NCBI GenBank assembly: GCA_000711775.1 | Contig: ARYC01001354.1 | Location: forward strand, 32,803-96,802 | Direction: 5' to 3' | Origin: Oxytricha trifallax | Taxonomy: Eukaryota > Ciliophora > Spirotrichea > Sporadotrichida > Oxytrichidae | DNA: 64,000 nt | Part shown: in pieces, positions 24,131 to 36,648 of the stretch | Layout: every line of letters starts with the position of its first letter | Position numbering within the stretch: position 1 is the first letter of the stretch | Position numbers and translations under genes: made by a program | The notes under the pieces: generated by a model | The model's input: only the letters and a program-made list of their open reading frames with translations | Databases searched by the model: none | Told to the model about the DNA's origin: nothing

Positions 24131-24543
24131 TTGTAGGAATACATTCGAATTTGGGAAAATAAAATTAATTAAATAAATAATAAATCAAAATAGTGGCAGT
24201 TAAAGTTGGCCAATTTAAACGATCTTGGGCTCATTAGAAAGAGAATTCAAAATTAGCTGGACTTTACTATTGGCAGTACTATTTTATCGCATCCCTGGAG
24301 CGAGATAACTCGAGATTAATTAAACCCTCTAAATTAATTAAATTATACCCCCAAATTAAACTCAAGTTATCTCGCTCAAGAGATGAGATAAAATAGTACC
24401 GCCAAGAGTAAAGTCCAGCTAATTTTGAATTCTCTATCGAATGAGCCCAAGATCGTTCAAATTGGACAACTTTAACTGCCAATAATTTAATTAATTATTA
24501 ATTTAATTTAAGTTATTTCCCAAATTTGAATGTATTCCTACAA
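24131..24543. repeat. Palindromic MITE-like element D, copy 2
   Basis: A 413-base foldback starting TTGTAGGAATACATTCGAAT and ending with its complement, 47 bases right of element C. Blocks TTAAAGTTGGCCAATTT, GAATTCAAAATTAGCTGGAC and AGCGAGATAAC are shared with copy 3 at 48713. A 67-codon minus frame inside it is a by-product of the arm sequence, not a gene. Confidence 0.9.
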
Positions 24544-24574
24544 TAATATATGCTTTTTAAATCACTCATTTTTC

Positions 24575-27200
24575 TAATCATTTTTGAATATATAGAATGT
24601 ATAGCGGTAATTTTCTTGCTAAGTTTTAACTTGATAATTATTAGTAATAGTGCTTGGGTTTGAATATTGCTATTTGTAGACAGGTGAGTCAGATCGATTT
24701 ATTTTACTTTAAAATGGATAATTTGATTGGTTCTCATCAATTGCTTTATCTTGCATAAATTTGGAATGAGCCTGTTATTAGGTATTTTGAGAGAAACTAT
24801 TCTCTTTCTGGTAGTAGGAAAAGGAATTGAAATCTTAATCAGAGACTCAGGGATACTATGGCAATGATTTGAGTTGGTCTTGTTTCGATTAATAACTTTA
24901 GAAATTATATTTTAGATTATCTAAAGGTCCTAAAAAAAGAAAATTCAAATTTAACTCTAGATTGAGCTTTTTATCTCTCGTATTATCTTTCAGGAATAGC
25001 TTATTCGCATACCTTCATATGATCTGTTTGATTGCTTCCCTACACATAGGTTAACTTGTTGACATTTTTGTTCTTTTAATTTAATTATGCCATTTATGGC
25101 TTTTGATGAAGTTTATTCAATAGTCTAGATTATTTTTCATCATGATTATCTTATAAGTAAATCATGGCTTCAAGTTTCTATATCATACCATTAAGGTCTA
25201 CAGTGAATTCATAAAGCGAGTAGGATAGTGATAATTATAAGCTCTGATATTTAATAAACTTTTATATTCTATTACTCGCTATAGCTATTTTGTTAATCAC
25301 TAAGAGCTTTGGAGTGATGTTATGAAGCGGTTTTAAGATATATTTTAGTCAGCTTTCCATCATTTAAGCTTTCTAAGAAATACTGGAGAAGAGAGTTGTC
25401 TTTTTTTTATACAAGTTTGACTATTCTGTTTTAAATTATTCTAAAGATTTCTCTGATTTAAGGCAAAAACTCTTAGTAGTTTTAAGATATTACAATTCAG
25501 CATAATCTAGAGACATCTTAAGAATTTGTAAAGATCGCTAGGCGTAGATTATTTTGTTAACTTAGAAGTTCCTTATTTAGTGTTAGAGTTATTGATAAAG
25601 TTATTCAAACCAGAAATGACATCTTCATAGCCATATATGACTCCTTCCTCGATTATCTGTGACAAAAATTCAATTGATAGTTGCTACATTTATTCAAGGA
25701 ATATTTCACTGTCTACAGAAAGAATCGAATATAGCTTTATTAAATTGAATTGAAATGTTCCAAAACGAGAAGATGTTAGCTTAAACCAATATCCTACATT
25801 GCAGTAAAATTTCAATACATTAATTAATTTAGAACCAAAGTCGTACTTCATTCTTAGCTAGTTAAGAGTATAGAAATAAAAAATTAAAGAGTCTCTTTTG
25901 ATTTCATTGAAAGTATTTAGAAAATCAGGATAAAAACAAATTATAAAACGTAACTCTATTTATAGCGTTTGATTCAGTGAGGTGAAACAAGCACATTCTT
26001 GTTGAGAAAGGCTTATCATTTTGCTAATTATTTTTAAATTTTTAAGTTTCAATCAACCGCTCTTTATTTGATGTTATTGATAAAGTATCATCATGAATTA
26101 ACAAGGTATCATCCAATACTCTTATCAATGTTTCGTTATTTTGATCCACTCTACTAAGAGCTTACTATACTTTGCCGAGTATTTCCTAAGCAACCATTTT
26201 ATTTGAATTCAATTGATAATAATCATTCATGTTTATAATTCTTGTAAGATTCTCAATCTCTTCTATGCTGCATACGGCCAACCAATTGTTGATTTATTTA
26301 TTGATTATATCTAAGTATAAGTTGAGGGATCTTTGTTCATTGACTTTCTCTGCAAAACATAATTGATAATAAGAAAACTTTAAATTTATAATTAATCTAT
26401 TAAACTAAATACTAATATTTATTAAACTTATCAAAAATGGAAACATGATTAAAAGCAGTTTCATCTTCTTCTTCCTCGTCATCTTCATCCCATCCTAGTC
26501 ACTCCCCTGTCCCCTCCAAGTGTAGCCTTGCGAAGCTTCAGTCTGCTGACACTCCAGGTCCTACCAGGCAGGACCACTAAAAAAAAACTTGTAATATATC
26601 TTTTTGAAACTTATATTTTATGTGAGTGCTGTTGGTCGACCTGCGTCTGATTAGTTAGAATACCTCTTAATATATTAAGTTTTTGATTAAATTAATTAAT
26701 TTCCTATTATAAATCATAAATGTTAGAGTATGCCAAGCATCTTAAAATTCCTCAACTGTAAGATACCCATCTTCCTCTTTCACTGACATTAAGCATGAAA
26801 TTTATCTTCTGAGCTCCTCACTTTGCTAGAGAGGAATGTACTAAGGCTTGCACAGCTCTAGGTTTTCTTATGTTATGAAAATTTTTGAAGGAAATTCTCT
26901 TTAAGAATGTTTAGGACTTCCCATGAAACTTTTGCAAATCTTTTGTCTTCAACAGTTAAGTTATAGCCAGCGTGCCGCTTAAAACAGCAGGAATAAAGAA
27001 GATTTGAATTTATTGGTAAACAAATCTAGTCTGTGGCGCTTCATGCAGATGATTAAAATACAATTATTTTGAACTCTAAAATTATTAAATCTTACAAATT
27101 TTTATATTACTGAATGATTAGCTCTGTCGAATGAGTAGTTAAGTACTGGAGAATCTCATTAAATACCGGTTCATATCTTTTTAATTCAAAATGAGAGAAA
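24575..27200 (-). CDS. Large hypothetical protein with acidic patch and EF-hand-like loop
   Basis: Minus strand, 5' to 3'. 27170-26700 encodes helical sequence (YNLTVEDKRFAKVSWEVLNI) and, one frame over, EEDGYLTVEEF, which fits part of an EF-hand calcium loop. 26520-26430 is strongly acidic (DEDDEEEEDETAF). After an intron-like gap with TTTTGCAG, 26350-26050 is a clean 100-codon block (IEEIENLTRIINMNDYYQLN). 25930-25365 is a clean 185-codon block (for example SQIIEEGVIYGYEDVISGLN). 25400-24580 continues Gln/Ser-rich. The order of exons looks unscrambled. Function unknown. Its 3' end lies 30 bases from MITE copy 2. Confidence 0.6.
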
Positions 27201-27720
27201 TAACAGTTAACCCGACATAATATAATTAAAAAAATAGAATTAATCTTTTAGCATATAGTTATATAAATTGAATTAGAATTCATTTTAACTTTTCAAATTA
27301 TAATATATTCAAATTATTTCCGATTAACGTTTTAATTTTGAAATTTCGTTGATTTTTCATAGAAAATTGATCATAAAGCCAATCAGGTGTCATATTAGTT
27401 CTTCTAAAAAGATAATCAGAAAAGAGTACAGTTAACAAATTAGGAATAAAACAATCTTTTAAATCAAAATACCAACTCATAATTAATCCACTATTAAAAC
27501 TTCAGATTCTCCTGGGCCTTTCTCCAAAATAGCTGATAATCAAACTCATATTGAGTTTAAACAAATCAAATTAGATCATATTAGTGTCATCTTGACACCT
27601 AGAATTTATTGAATATTTTTATAAACTTCGATCAAATTGAACTTTCCTTAGATTAATTCATAAGATTCAATACAGGCGAGACTTTGCTGACTATAAGCAA
27701 CCAAAGAGGCCTAAATACGA
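27200..27720. other. Divergent intergenic region
   Basis: Lies between the 5' ends of the minus gene (24575-27200) and the plus gene (27723 on). AT-rich; minus-strand frames here look like antisense noise. A shared promoter region is likely. The stretch 27660-27720 reads on plus (ETLLTISNQRGLN) and could be a 5' extension of the next gene. Confidence 0.4.
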
Positions 27721-27722
27721 AA

Positions 27723-29090
27723 ATGAGCGGAAAAGTCATCGATCTATCTTAGATGCAGCCATTCAACAACATTTTGAATTAGAGCAGTTTTAATAATTTG
27801 AATGATTCTCAAAGAATGTAGTAATCTCAATTTCCAACCAACGATATCATACTATATCAAACTTTAAACTCTTAGCCTAATTCTTTCTCTCCAGATTTGG
27901 GATAAAACTTTTGAGATGGATTTAATGGAACATTTGAAGACCTTGAAGGCATTGGGCAATAGCCTTACGAAGAAAACTAATAAACTTTGCAAACATAATA
28001 TAATGATACTGTTTCCAATTTGAATAAAAATGAGTCTCTGAATTAATAGCAAAATCTTTACTAGTATCAAGATGATCCTTCGCATGTTTAACAAAATATT
28101 AACGATTCATAAATTCAAAATAATCTTCAGCTTAACATTTAAGAAAAGGATGATAATTTAGGTTTAAATATAGATGATTGTGAATATCATTAATAAATAA
28201 TCCAAGAATTAGTTTAAGAAAACAACACTTTGAACATGAGACTTAGATAAATTTAAAGCAAGCTCTAGAAAACTGAAGCATAGCTTGAAAAAGCCAATAA
28301 ATGGATAAGAGAGCTAGACTCAATGAAAAATGTTATTACTTAACTCAGGAAATCAGCTGAAGAAACTTAAGTTTTTAGTTAGCAAGCTAATTCAGCTAGT
28401 TTGAAATTTGAAAATGGCAACTTAAGCAAAAATTGTAAGAGCTAGAGATAAATAATTCACAAAATCAAGAAATAGAAGATTTGAAATTTTAATAAGAGAG
28501 ATTTAAATATGAAAGAAGGATCAATAAATTCACAAAGGGAAACTAAGGAAATATGGACGAGCAGAGCATTATTTGAAATTAAGTGAAGCAATTAGAAAAA
28601 TAGCTGGAGTCTTATAGATTAGATATTGAATAAAGAAGCAATTTTTTTGTTAATTTTTAGACATTTTAATAATCAGATATCAAATTATGAAGTCCTTCTC
28701 GAAAGATAACAAAAGCCCGATGTCCATCATCATTATAGAGATAACTTGGAAGGTTTTATTAATTAAGACGCTTACAATCAATTTCTTAACAATAAAAAGA
28801 CTAATAAAGAAAAGTTGCCATCTAATATTATAAGCATTAATAATAAGATACAAAATCGTTGCAGAACTAATACTTATAAAAATTCTCAAAATCCTACAGA
28901 TTACATAGCTTTAAGATATCGAAGTTTGTCTAGAGATAAAGGGGCACGGCATATAATCAGCCAGCTTAATTAGGAAAAAGATGACGTTGACTGTTAGTTA
29001 AACTAAAGATAATATTATATTTAAGAGGAGAAATTCTTTAAGGATGCTGACTAATAGCAATCTTAAGAGAATAGGAAAAGAGTAATTTTT
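27723..29090 (+). CDS. Gln/Asn-rich coiled-coil protein
   Basis: Start ATG 27723 (MSGKVIDLSQMQPFNN). A single frame runs about 250 codons to 28430 with one TGA, at 27912 (GQNF-TGA-DGFNGTFEDLE). The N-terminal third is Asn/Gln/Ser-rich; 28190-28400 is a coiled coil (ELVQENNTLNMRLRQIQSKL, EKANKWIRELDSMKNVITQL). A one-base shift near 28425 leads into more coiled coil (QKLQELEINNSQNQEIEDLK), and 28650-29085 reads on without TGA (for example DYIALRYRSLSRDKGARHII). Probably a structural or cytoskeletal protein; no family recognised. The end is not defined. Confidence 0.6.
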
Positions 29091-29404
29091 TTTAAATAAT
29101 TTTTATTATTTACTTTATATAATAAAGAGGCATTATATCGAGCCTTAATATTAACATTTTGAAGTAAACATTAACATTTCCAATATTTCTATGGAATAAA
29201 ATCTACTCAATTTATTTTAACCTTAATAACCAAAATATTATTATTACTTATAATTAGAGTCAAGATGCTTAAAACTTGATATATATATTGAAGAGAATTA
29301 GTCAGAGTTAATAAGGTACTTGATTGTGAAAACAGAATAGCTGTGTCATAACTCATTAACTTAATTGACCCTAATTAGTTAAATATTAAGCAAGCATAAT
29401 CGAT

Positions 29405-29620
29405 TTGTGGAGACTGTTAGAAAGAAATCAAAAATGAGATGAATTAGAAATATGCTCAAACCTTATTAGTTTAACAAATCTCTACTAAATATATTATTCA
29501 GTAGAGATTAAGTGCTTATTTATCAACATTAATTATATAATCAAACATGGTTAATATTATTTATTTGTTTTCTACTTTTCTGATTCATTTCTATTTTAGG
29601 GCACTGACTCATGCCTATCT
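29405..29620. repeat. Diverged solo arm of foldback element F
   Basis: TTTGTGGAGACTGTTAGAAA at 29405 matches the arm end of the element at 39749-40670 (AATGTGGAGACTGTTAAAAA), and further blocks follow in the same order: TAATCAAACATGG and TGATTCATTTCTATTTTAGGGCA (there TTTCTATTTAATGGCA). No inverted partner was found, so this is a half element or an old, one-sided remnant. Confidence 0.5.
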
Positions 29621-32430
29621 TATGATTACTTTCATTTCAAACTATCTTGAGCTTTTTTTTGAGAAAAAATTTAGATATCTTCAGCATACTAAATAAATAT
29701 CAATTAATAAATTCAATTTTTTTGGAGATTGTTTGATTGACCTTGACTGCCTTCCTTTAAAATCTTCCATTTTAGATTGTATATCTATTAATTAATCTTT
29801 AACTAATCTGTCAAAGTTAAGCAATTTATAGTATTTATCATTGACATTTCTAGATGACTCCTCATTCTAAAATAAAACTATATTTAAATTTTTAAAGTCT
29901 TTCTTTTATTGAGCATCCGTTAAGAAGTATTTTTATAAGTCAGTAGTGTAAGCGAAGGGAGCTTTTTATTTGAAGTGAAGGATTATTAATGATCTTATGA
30001 TTAGATGTAATACATTTTTGAATTAACCATGTTTTATTTCTGTGCTTCTTTACTATGTAGAAATTATTATTACTTGAGCTCATCATTTAATCTCAAAAGT
30101 AATATGAAATTAAAAAAAGTTTTTAAGTAAAGTGGGTTGATTAGATGTTTGATCTATTTTTATTGCAGACTTTGCAGAAGACTATTAATCTTTGTTATTT
30201 ATACTATTCTGATTGTCTAAACTGAATGATATCTTCCCCAGGTTACTTCTCTAAGAGTCCCTTTCATTGAAAATTTAAAGATCTCTCTCCATCAAGCTTT
30301 TAGGCTTTTATCATTTTAATTTGAGGATAAAGTTGATTTTTTTGCTCGATTCTTATCTTTCTTCTTGAAAATTCTCCATTTCGTTTAATAAACTTATTGA
30401 TTGAGTAGTTTTAATTTATATTTCTGACTTGTAAGAATGAATTAATTTGCAAACGATTTTTATTTGAATAAAATTGCTGTACACTTTTAGTTTTGCTGGT
30501 ATTTAAGTTATTATTAAGTTGAGAAGTATTTTAATTATGTGATGTCTAGAGTTTTACTTTGATGCCTGATGCTAAAATATCTTTGCTTTGGTCCACATTT
30601 TTAAGGGTTAAGGTTAGGTTTTGGGGTTTTTCATTTGGGATTGCAATGATTTTTTTTATCATCATTTTATCATTCTTAGAAAATTGCTTTTACTTAACCT
30701 AGATATTTCATTGGCGATCTAAAGCATGATCAATTACTTTGAAAAGTATTTTTTGTTTATGCAATTTAGCTTTTAATTCAATTCTGATCTATTCATTATT
30801 GATTTTATGTCTCTTGGACTTAAGCTTTATGAGTATGGATTTTCTGATCTTTCAATGCTTTGTTAAGAGGATTAGTTAAGATGTATTCTTTTAAAGTTAG
30901 ATTCCTTTATTAAATAATTATTGGATAATTGCTATTAAAAGTCATTTGGATTTAAAAGCTTTTTTGTATTTTATCTTAAATTAGATTTAATTATTCTATT
31001 GTTCTGCCGATAGTCATTTCCATCTTTATGAAAAAATTGTCTAGAATTTCTCTATTTTGCTTTTATCATAGGTAATTACTCAAATCTTTCTTTACTCTCT
31101 TGATATTCCAAATTTTTCCTTTCACTAGGGTTTATTGACAGTAAATCTTGAAAAGTAAACTTTAGTTTTCTTGAATCAGGATTCTATTACATTAATCAAC
31201 TATCTTGTCATCTTAGGTTTTGACAAAGCTGAGATTACAATAAATGAAAATTAAAAATACTCTCTATCTAAATAACTGATCTGTGCCTAGCTGGTGATTG
31301 GCTAGGTTTTTAACTGCTCGTTTTCTTGACATGACTTTCAAGATAAATCTTATTTTGATAATTAACTTGATCATAATCTTCATTTTCTTTCGATTAGTTG
31401 TAATATTTTATGCTTGGCAGTTCAATGTAATTTGTTTTTATATAATCTGGATAATAATCTAATTCTCATTAAAAGCAGTAATTATATTAAATCAAGACAG
31501 AAATAATGTGTGAATATTAACCAAATAATGATATATATATATACAATTTTTCTAAATGTTTCTAGGTAAAAACTATGAATTATAGATGTATTTTCTTTGT
31601 TCATTCTCCACAAAGCCTAACTCCTCTGCCTTATAATGCTCTTTGTTAACCATCCACATTTGCTGCTTATTATGCAGCTCCAATACCACCTAAATTAATT
31701 CTTTGTCCTCCTTAAACCTTAAACATTGCCTTGACCTTGACTTTACCTATTATAGCTCTTCTTTATATCACATTTACCCATTTCTAAACGAGTTTTGGAG
31801 TTTTAACGTAATTATATCCACGAGAGTTTGGCAATGTTATTTTTAAGAATATCTAAGTGTGACCAGAAGCGATTCCTATAAGATTTGAGAATGGAGCCTC
31901 CAGAGAGAATTGAAAATGCTACTAAAACCCAAGGTTGATTTCCTGAGATATTTGGGAAACCCCAAATACTCATTGGTCTGTCTGGTTCATTCTTGCAAAA
32001 AACTTAAAGTACTGAGAATTCGAAGGCTTCTATCAAGAAGAAATGACTTTCTTAGATCCATGAATATACCTATAAATTCATGTTAAATTGAGTAGTTCAA
32101 ACTTACAAATGTGGCAAATGCGTTAAATAAGAGCATCCAAATGAATTATGGGTACTTTTGGCATATTATTCTTCACAGGCTTTGAAAGTATAGAATCTAT
32201 AGGAGTCTTGATTATCAGTAAATTTCTTACAATAGTATCATAGTGAAAATGATAAACATGCTGAAAGGTCCAGCAAGCACATAATAATTGGTGATCAGTC
32301 TCCAAAACTGTAATTTGGCAAGTGTTAAATACCAATTCTCATTTAAATTTAGAATGTTTTGCCTGTAAGGATAAGAAAGTCTTTTCAAGATCCAGCATGA
32401 GCGAATATGGATTAATCATGCGATAAGTAG
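29610..32430 (-). CDS. Large hypothetical protein, possible Cys-rich N-terminal region
   Basis: Minus strand, 5' to 3'. 32420-32100 has Cys/His-rich blocks (YYCKKFTDNQDSYRFYTFKA, then FGCSYLTHLPHL), possibly a zinc-binding domain. 32000-31770 reads about 95 codons without TGA (PMSIWGFPNISGNQPWVLVA). 31760-31585 encodes KEDKELIQVVLELHNKQQMW. 31430-30650 is one uninterrupted frame of about 260 codons except two TGAs at 31208 and 31196, rich in Gln, Asn and Ser (for example SINPSERKNLEYQESKERFE). 30440-29610 continues with frame changes. These may be one gene or two. Not recognised. Confidence 0.5.
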
Positions 32431-32479
32431 TAAAAAACGAGAGTTATGTAGTATCTTGAAATGGAAGGAACCCTTAAAT

Positions 32480-33005
32480 TCGTTTCTTCAATTTCTTCCA
32501 TTAAAGTTTGATTAAATTTAGATTTTAATTTTATAATTTCTAGAAATTTCAACACTCATATTCCTACGATTAATATAGCCTTAAATTTATCTAAGTATTA
32601 GAACTAAACATTTTCCAGATACTGTTGAGAATAAGAGAAATTTAAGTTGAATTAAATAAGTAATTTATATTTCTTTTATAATTGAAATATCAAGTACAAA
32701 CATCTTTAAAAATAGAAAAACAATTTTAATAATAATTTATGCAATTATTAACATTTATTCTAATCAAGTAATTAGTTTTGTGAAATGGTTAATTGATCCA
32801 TTAAAAACTGATAATTATTTGGAATTATAGTAGAATTATAGCTCTTATTTCCATTAGCTATATCAATCAAGAGCCTAAATGTCATTCTAGACCTAGTAGC
32901 ATAATAAATCTTGTTGTATGATTCTCGTACAATTCATTAAAAAAGTAATTATAAAATAAACAATATAATTGGTTTTATTAATTTTAACATCGTATCTATT
33001 GAAAA
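32480..33005. other. AT-rich spacer
   Basis: No convincing frame. A short block at 32800-32930 is ambiguous on both strands. Confidence 0.4.
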
Positions 33006-33009
33006 GTGT

Positions 33010-33280
33010 CATCTTACCTTGATTTAACCTAGTACAGATTTACAGAACTTACTATAATCATTGTAATAAACTTCAGAACTGACAACTAGACACAATTCTG
33101 AGAGTTCTAGGCAATGTACTCAAACTAGACATCTATTGATTTCTTAAAATATTATGAAGTTTTGAAGACTCATGGAAGCAAATTTTTATGAAAAGCTGAA
33201 GCACTGTCAGAATTCATGTCCATTTTAATATCAAAATAATAATCCTCTAAACCTCTTTCATTTTCCTCATGTTATAAATA
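33010..33280 (-). CDS. Hypothetical coding fragment with intron donor
   Basis: The minus strand encodes an acidic start (HEENERGLEDYYFDIKMDMN) and, after a frame change, SSEVYYNDYSKFCKSVLGQI, directly followed by GTAAGATG, a good intron donor, at about 33018. An exon of an unrecognised gene; neighbouring exons were not identified with confidence. Confidence 0.45.
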
Positions 33281-33289
33281 ATATACTTA

Positions 33290-33935
33290 GGCAAATATTG
33301 CAAGTGCACGTTAGATTTCTATTGATTTTTATCCAATTGATCATTAGTAAGCTAAAATTACATTTAATTGGTTTGAGTACCGCTTTGCTCATTTTTGATA
33401 TTAAGAACAACAATTTTCATTTGTAAATTCCAAATGTACTCCTCTTGTAGAATAAAATATTACACATTATAAACTTTAGCTCTTTTTACAAAATGATTTT
33501 AAAATTTCCTTCATTAAAAGCAAATAAATTGTTGTTTCCCGGATAAATTTCTTCTAAATTTAGAGTCTATTGAAACTTGCTTTATTTTTTGTTGGTTTTA
33601 GATCGTTATAGTAAGTTTAAATTATCTTCTTATTTTAAGGATTTAAAACAAGAATTTTACATTTCACTTGTAAAATCATCTTAGAAATCTTGTTTTGGTA
33701 AATATTATTTATTATTTGCTTAAAATTCGAATAGATTTATATTTGAAATGTCAATATCACTATCAATATTTAAAGAAATATAAGCAAAAGAATTATTTTA
33801 AATATCGCTGATTTATAATGTTCTATTAATGAATTACTAATTTTTCATAAGATAAATATTAAATTTAAGTTTTAAAATTTATAATAATATTAGCAAGTTT
33901 ATTTGAGTTTTATATTTAACTTTTCTTGGCATTTT
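33290..33935. other. AT-rich stretch, no clear gene
   Basis: Long A/T tracts with no frame of protein character on either strand. Likely intron, IES or intergenic. Confidence 0.45.
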
Positions 33936-33939
33936 AGCA

Positions 33940-34170
33940 AACATCAAAGATTTTCCCATTAATATTATCACAAAGTAGGAAGATAAGTTAGTCCACTGGC
34001 TAATTGATAATTTATGAATCTAAGTGCAGATCTTTAATGGGATTGAAGAACCTAATAAGGCATTGGCCATGAGTATCAGAATATAAAGTTTTGATAAAGA
34101 GCTAAACAGGCTTTACATAACCTGTCTTAATCATCATGAGCATGTTCATAAAAGTAATTTATAAAGATAA
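33940..34170 (+). CDS. Hypothetical coding fragment
   Basis: Plus strand reads FNGIEEPNKALAMSIRIQSF and ELNRLYITCLNHHEHVHK in one frame; a TGA at 34016 precedes this within the same frame. The block is flanked by AT-rich DNA and a possible acceptor (TTTTAG) at 33936. It is an isolated exon or MDS. Not recognised. Confidence 0.45.
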
Positions 34171-34174
34171 ATAA

Positions 34175-35455
34175 ATTTATTTCTTTCGAATAATAAAACT
34201 AAAAATACAGTTTACTTCTCTTGTTAATTCGAGTACTTGATAATTAAAAATTAACTACTTAGCTTCCGCCAGTTTGATTGAAGTGCTATACAAATGAGCT
34301 ATGCCATCCTATAACCAAATGATTCATAAATATTTCATAATTTGCATACTTCAAATCTTAATTTCGAAAACCAATCATTTCCTTCAACTATCTATTATAC
34401 TCAAGAATTTTCCAAAGTTGCTAAATTAGCCACTCACGAAAAGTATCCCTTTGTTATTCTCTTTTTTATAATTTGACTTCATGAATAAAATTATTTAGAA
34501 TAAGTAATTTAAATGCGAATTAAATTTGTTTTACAATTGATATATAACTACTTATGAATTTTATGATATTTAACACTTGTTTATACTTTTGCAAATAAAG
34601 CTCAGCACTAGTTTTATCATTGAGAATATCTATGTAGTCAAAGAAAATTAATAGTTAATATCTTCGTTGTGATTATGATCAAATTACTCTATTTATTTGA
34701 AAACTATATACAAAGTATCAGGAAGTTTAATTTTAGCTTTTTAGTTTGATTATATTGATCATTAAATTTATATTATAAAATTTTTATAGCAAGATAAAAA
34801 GAAAATAAAGAATTCAAAAATATTCATAAAAATAATAAATTAGCGTTTTAAATGATAATAATATATCAAATATCATAAAAACCTTTCTTAAATAATTTTT
34901 AATATTTTTAGTGAATGGATAGATTTGATTGACTTAATTTTTTTCTATTGAATATGCCCTAAGTTAACTTTTATTAATTTATTGAATAATATGCTAATTA
35001 AACAGATTTTGTCAACTGCTCTAAGAAATCTTTGACTTTAATTATTTATAAATTATGAAGAAACTTAAAATCTTCTCACATTATCATTTAATTGAGAGAT
35101 CTTTTTCCTTATATAATTAATTTTATTTTAGCTCTCAATCTATAACTTGATGCCAGAATTTCAGAGTGTCCTACGTTAAGTATAATTGAAAAATTATATT
35201 AATGATTTTTTAAATTTAGTTTTAGATGTTCGCATATTTGAACCCCTCTAAGATTATCATATTCTATATATTTTCAGGGTTTAGAAAATGTTTGAACTAT
35301 AAAAATTATCTCTCGTTAATTTTAGAATTATTATCTCTCACCACCCCAATATCTTGAGCATCAAAGCCTTTTTCAAATAGTCTCAAGATTTTATTATACT
35401 TTTATTATTATTAAATTAGAAAGTTAATTGTTTAGTCAGCTTAAGCTGAAACTTT
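34175..35455. other. AT-rich spacer
   Basis: About 1.3 kb of AT-rich DNA. 34260-34470 has slightly higher complexity and CACTCACGAAAAGTAT-like sequence resembling 11770-11800 (GACTCACGAAAAGTCC), which could be a shared exon remnant; otherwise nothing is supported. Confidence 0.4.
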
Positions 35456-35459
35456 CTAA

Positions 35460-36030
35460 TAAAGCTTTCTACTACACTAAGGCCTACTGAGGGTAGGTAG
35501 GGGGTTTTCAGGTCCATTGCATGATAGGCATGTCAGCTTGGTTCAACTGGTGAGTTTATCGCTCCTCGAGCTGACTTCAAATTAACGATTTCCATGCATA
35601 GATGAGCTTCCTGGCTTGAGTTTGGCTTCTTAGGTGGCAGGGACCAAAATGAAGATGGTGCTCAGCCTTAAAGATGACATGACGAAAAACCAGACAAGGC
35701 AACGTTAAGATATTTTCTTCTCTCCTCAAAGGTGCTAACCTCCCACAGCAAAAAGACAGGGATTAGATTCCCACAAGCGGTAGTACGGACAGACTTTTTT
35801 TGCCACGATCTTCGTTATTTGATTACTTTCACAAGCTCTGTTTCCAAATCCCTTTTTGGCTCTGTGGGCCATTAACATTTTGATATAGGTGGTAGGTGAT
35901 ACTGAAGCTGACCAATTTTTTGTGAAGTTCTTTGTCTTCAAGATTCTAATCCAGGAATCACAGTTGCCACGTCATGACTCATTCTGAAATACGTCACGCT
36001 ATAAAGATGGTTTGATTAATTAATAGTGAA
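35460..36030. repeat. GC-richer repeat region, copy 2
   Basis: Markedly more GC than its surroundings, with GGTAGGTAGGGGGTTTTCAG at the left and the GTTGCCACGTCATGACTC...ATACGTCACG block at 35955-36000 that recurs at 6760-6830. A 68-codon minus frame (35735-35941) and the tRNA-like hairpin GGGATTAGATTCCC do not resolve into a gene or tRNA. Probably a fragment of a repeated mobile sequence. Confidence 0.4.
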
Positions 36031-36094
36031 TATGATAAAATTTAATTTGAGTTAACTCATTAATCAACAATTTACTTTATTAATTTCAAGGAGT

Positions 36095-36545
36095 AAATGA
36101 TACTTAGACATTTAAATGCTTAATTTGTCCATAAAACTTTCTCCACTGTCGTCTATGCCCTTCAGTATATTTATACTCATTTTGTCCTAAATAAGTAAGA
36201 ATAATACTAAAAAGTGGGTGATATTAAAAATCTATTAAAATGAGAAATTAATTTAATCAATATTTTATAAAGCTTTTTAATTGACTAATTTCATTTTAAC
36301 TTAAGTAATCTAATGGCAAAGTTTTCAAAGTTATATTGATTTTAAGCATGAATCTTTTAATCCTATTAAGAACAACACCAGAAACTATGAGAATAAAAAT
36401 AAAGAGAATTGTTATAAAAATTGTGAAGATTACAGCATACACATCAGTATAAGCCTGTAAATATGTGTTCACTGATTAAGTCATCTTATCTTTCATCTCT
36501 TGTAATATTGGGTCTAAATTTTATAGTTTCATTTCAAATATTTCC
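36095..36545 (-). CDS. Membrane protein 3' part, paralogue 1
   Basis: Minus strand 36540-36310 encodes LQEMKDKMTQSVNTYLQAYT, then a clear transmembrane helix (IFTIFITILFIFILIVSGVV) and a basic tail (RIKRFMLKINITLK). After an intron-like gap ending in TTTAG, 36195-36095 encodes a basic/aromatic segment (YTEGHRRQWRKFYGQIKHL). The TM block is paralogous to 39640-39430 (SVNQYLQGQTNAYTIFFTAF) and 42430-42270 (NQQITAYAYSAIDQIQITIL). Likely a type I surface protein; family not recognised. Confidence 0.55.
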
Positions 36546-36648
36546 TTTAAATCTTAATTTCTGATAAGACTTCAAGATGCTTTTATATTCTTTTCTTTTA
36601 ACTTAAAAAGCTAAGGTCTAATTTGTTCAAGAATGGTATGATAATTGA

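Noticed and set aside
25640-25975. Plus-strand coding block with an apparent in-frame TGA
   Set aside because: The minus strand gives a 185-codon clean frame over the same bases. The TGA was therefore not counted as evidence for recoding.
26480-26600. GC-rich island considered as a structured RNA
   Set aside because: It directly continues into the acidic exon of the minus-strand gene at 26430-26520 and is better explained as coding.
27864-28094. A hydrophobic minus-strand frame resembling a membrane protein
   Set aside because: Antisense of the Gln/Asn-rich plus gene starting at 27723. AAA, AAT and GAA codons become TTT, ATT and TTC on the other strand and mimic membrane helices.
30603-30635. 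Interstitial telomere-like G/T tract (GGTTTTGGGGTTTTTC)
   Set aside because: Only one to two G4T4-like units and it lies inside a minus-strand coding block rich in Pro and Lys codons. Not enough for a telomere or TBE end.
32123-32335. Plus-strand reading of 31.8-32.4 kb with a CGKC motif
   Set aside because: First read as a zinc-binding plus-strand gene, but the minus strand has longer clean frames and better composition, so the region was assigned to minus.
35735-35941. 68-codon minus frame and a tRNA-like hairpin
   Set aside because: The hairpin lacks the T-loop consensus and no cloverleaf could be folded by eye; the frame has no protein character.
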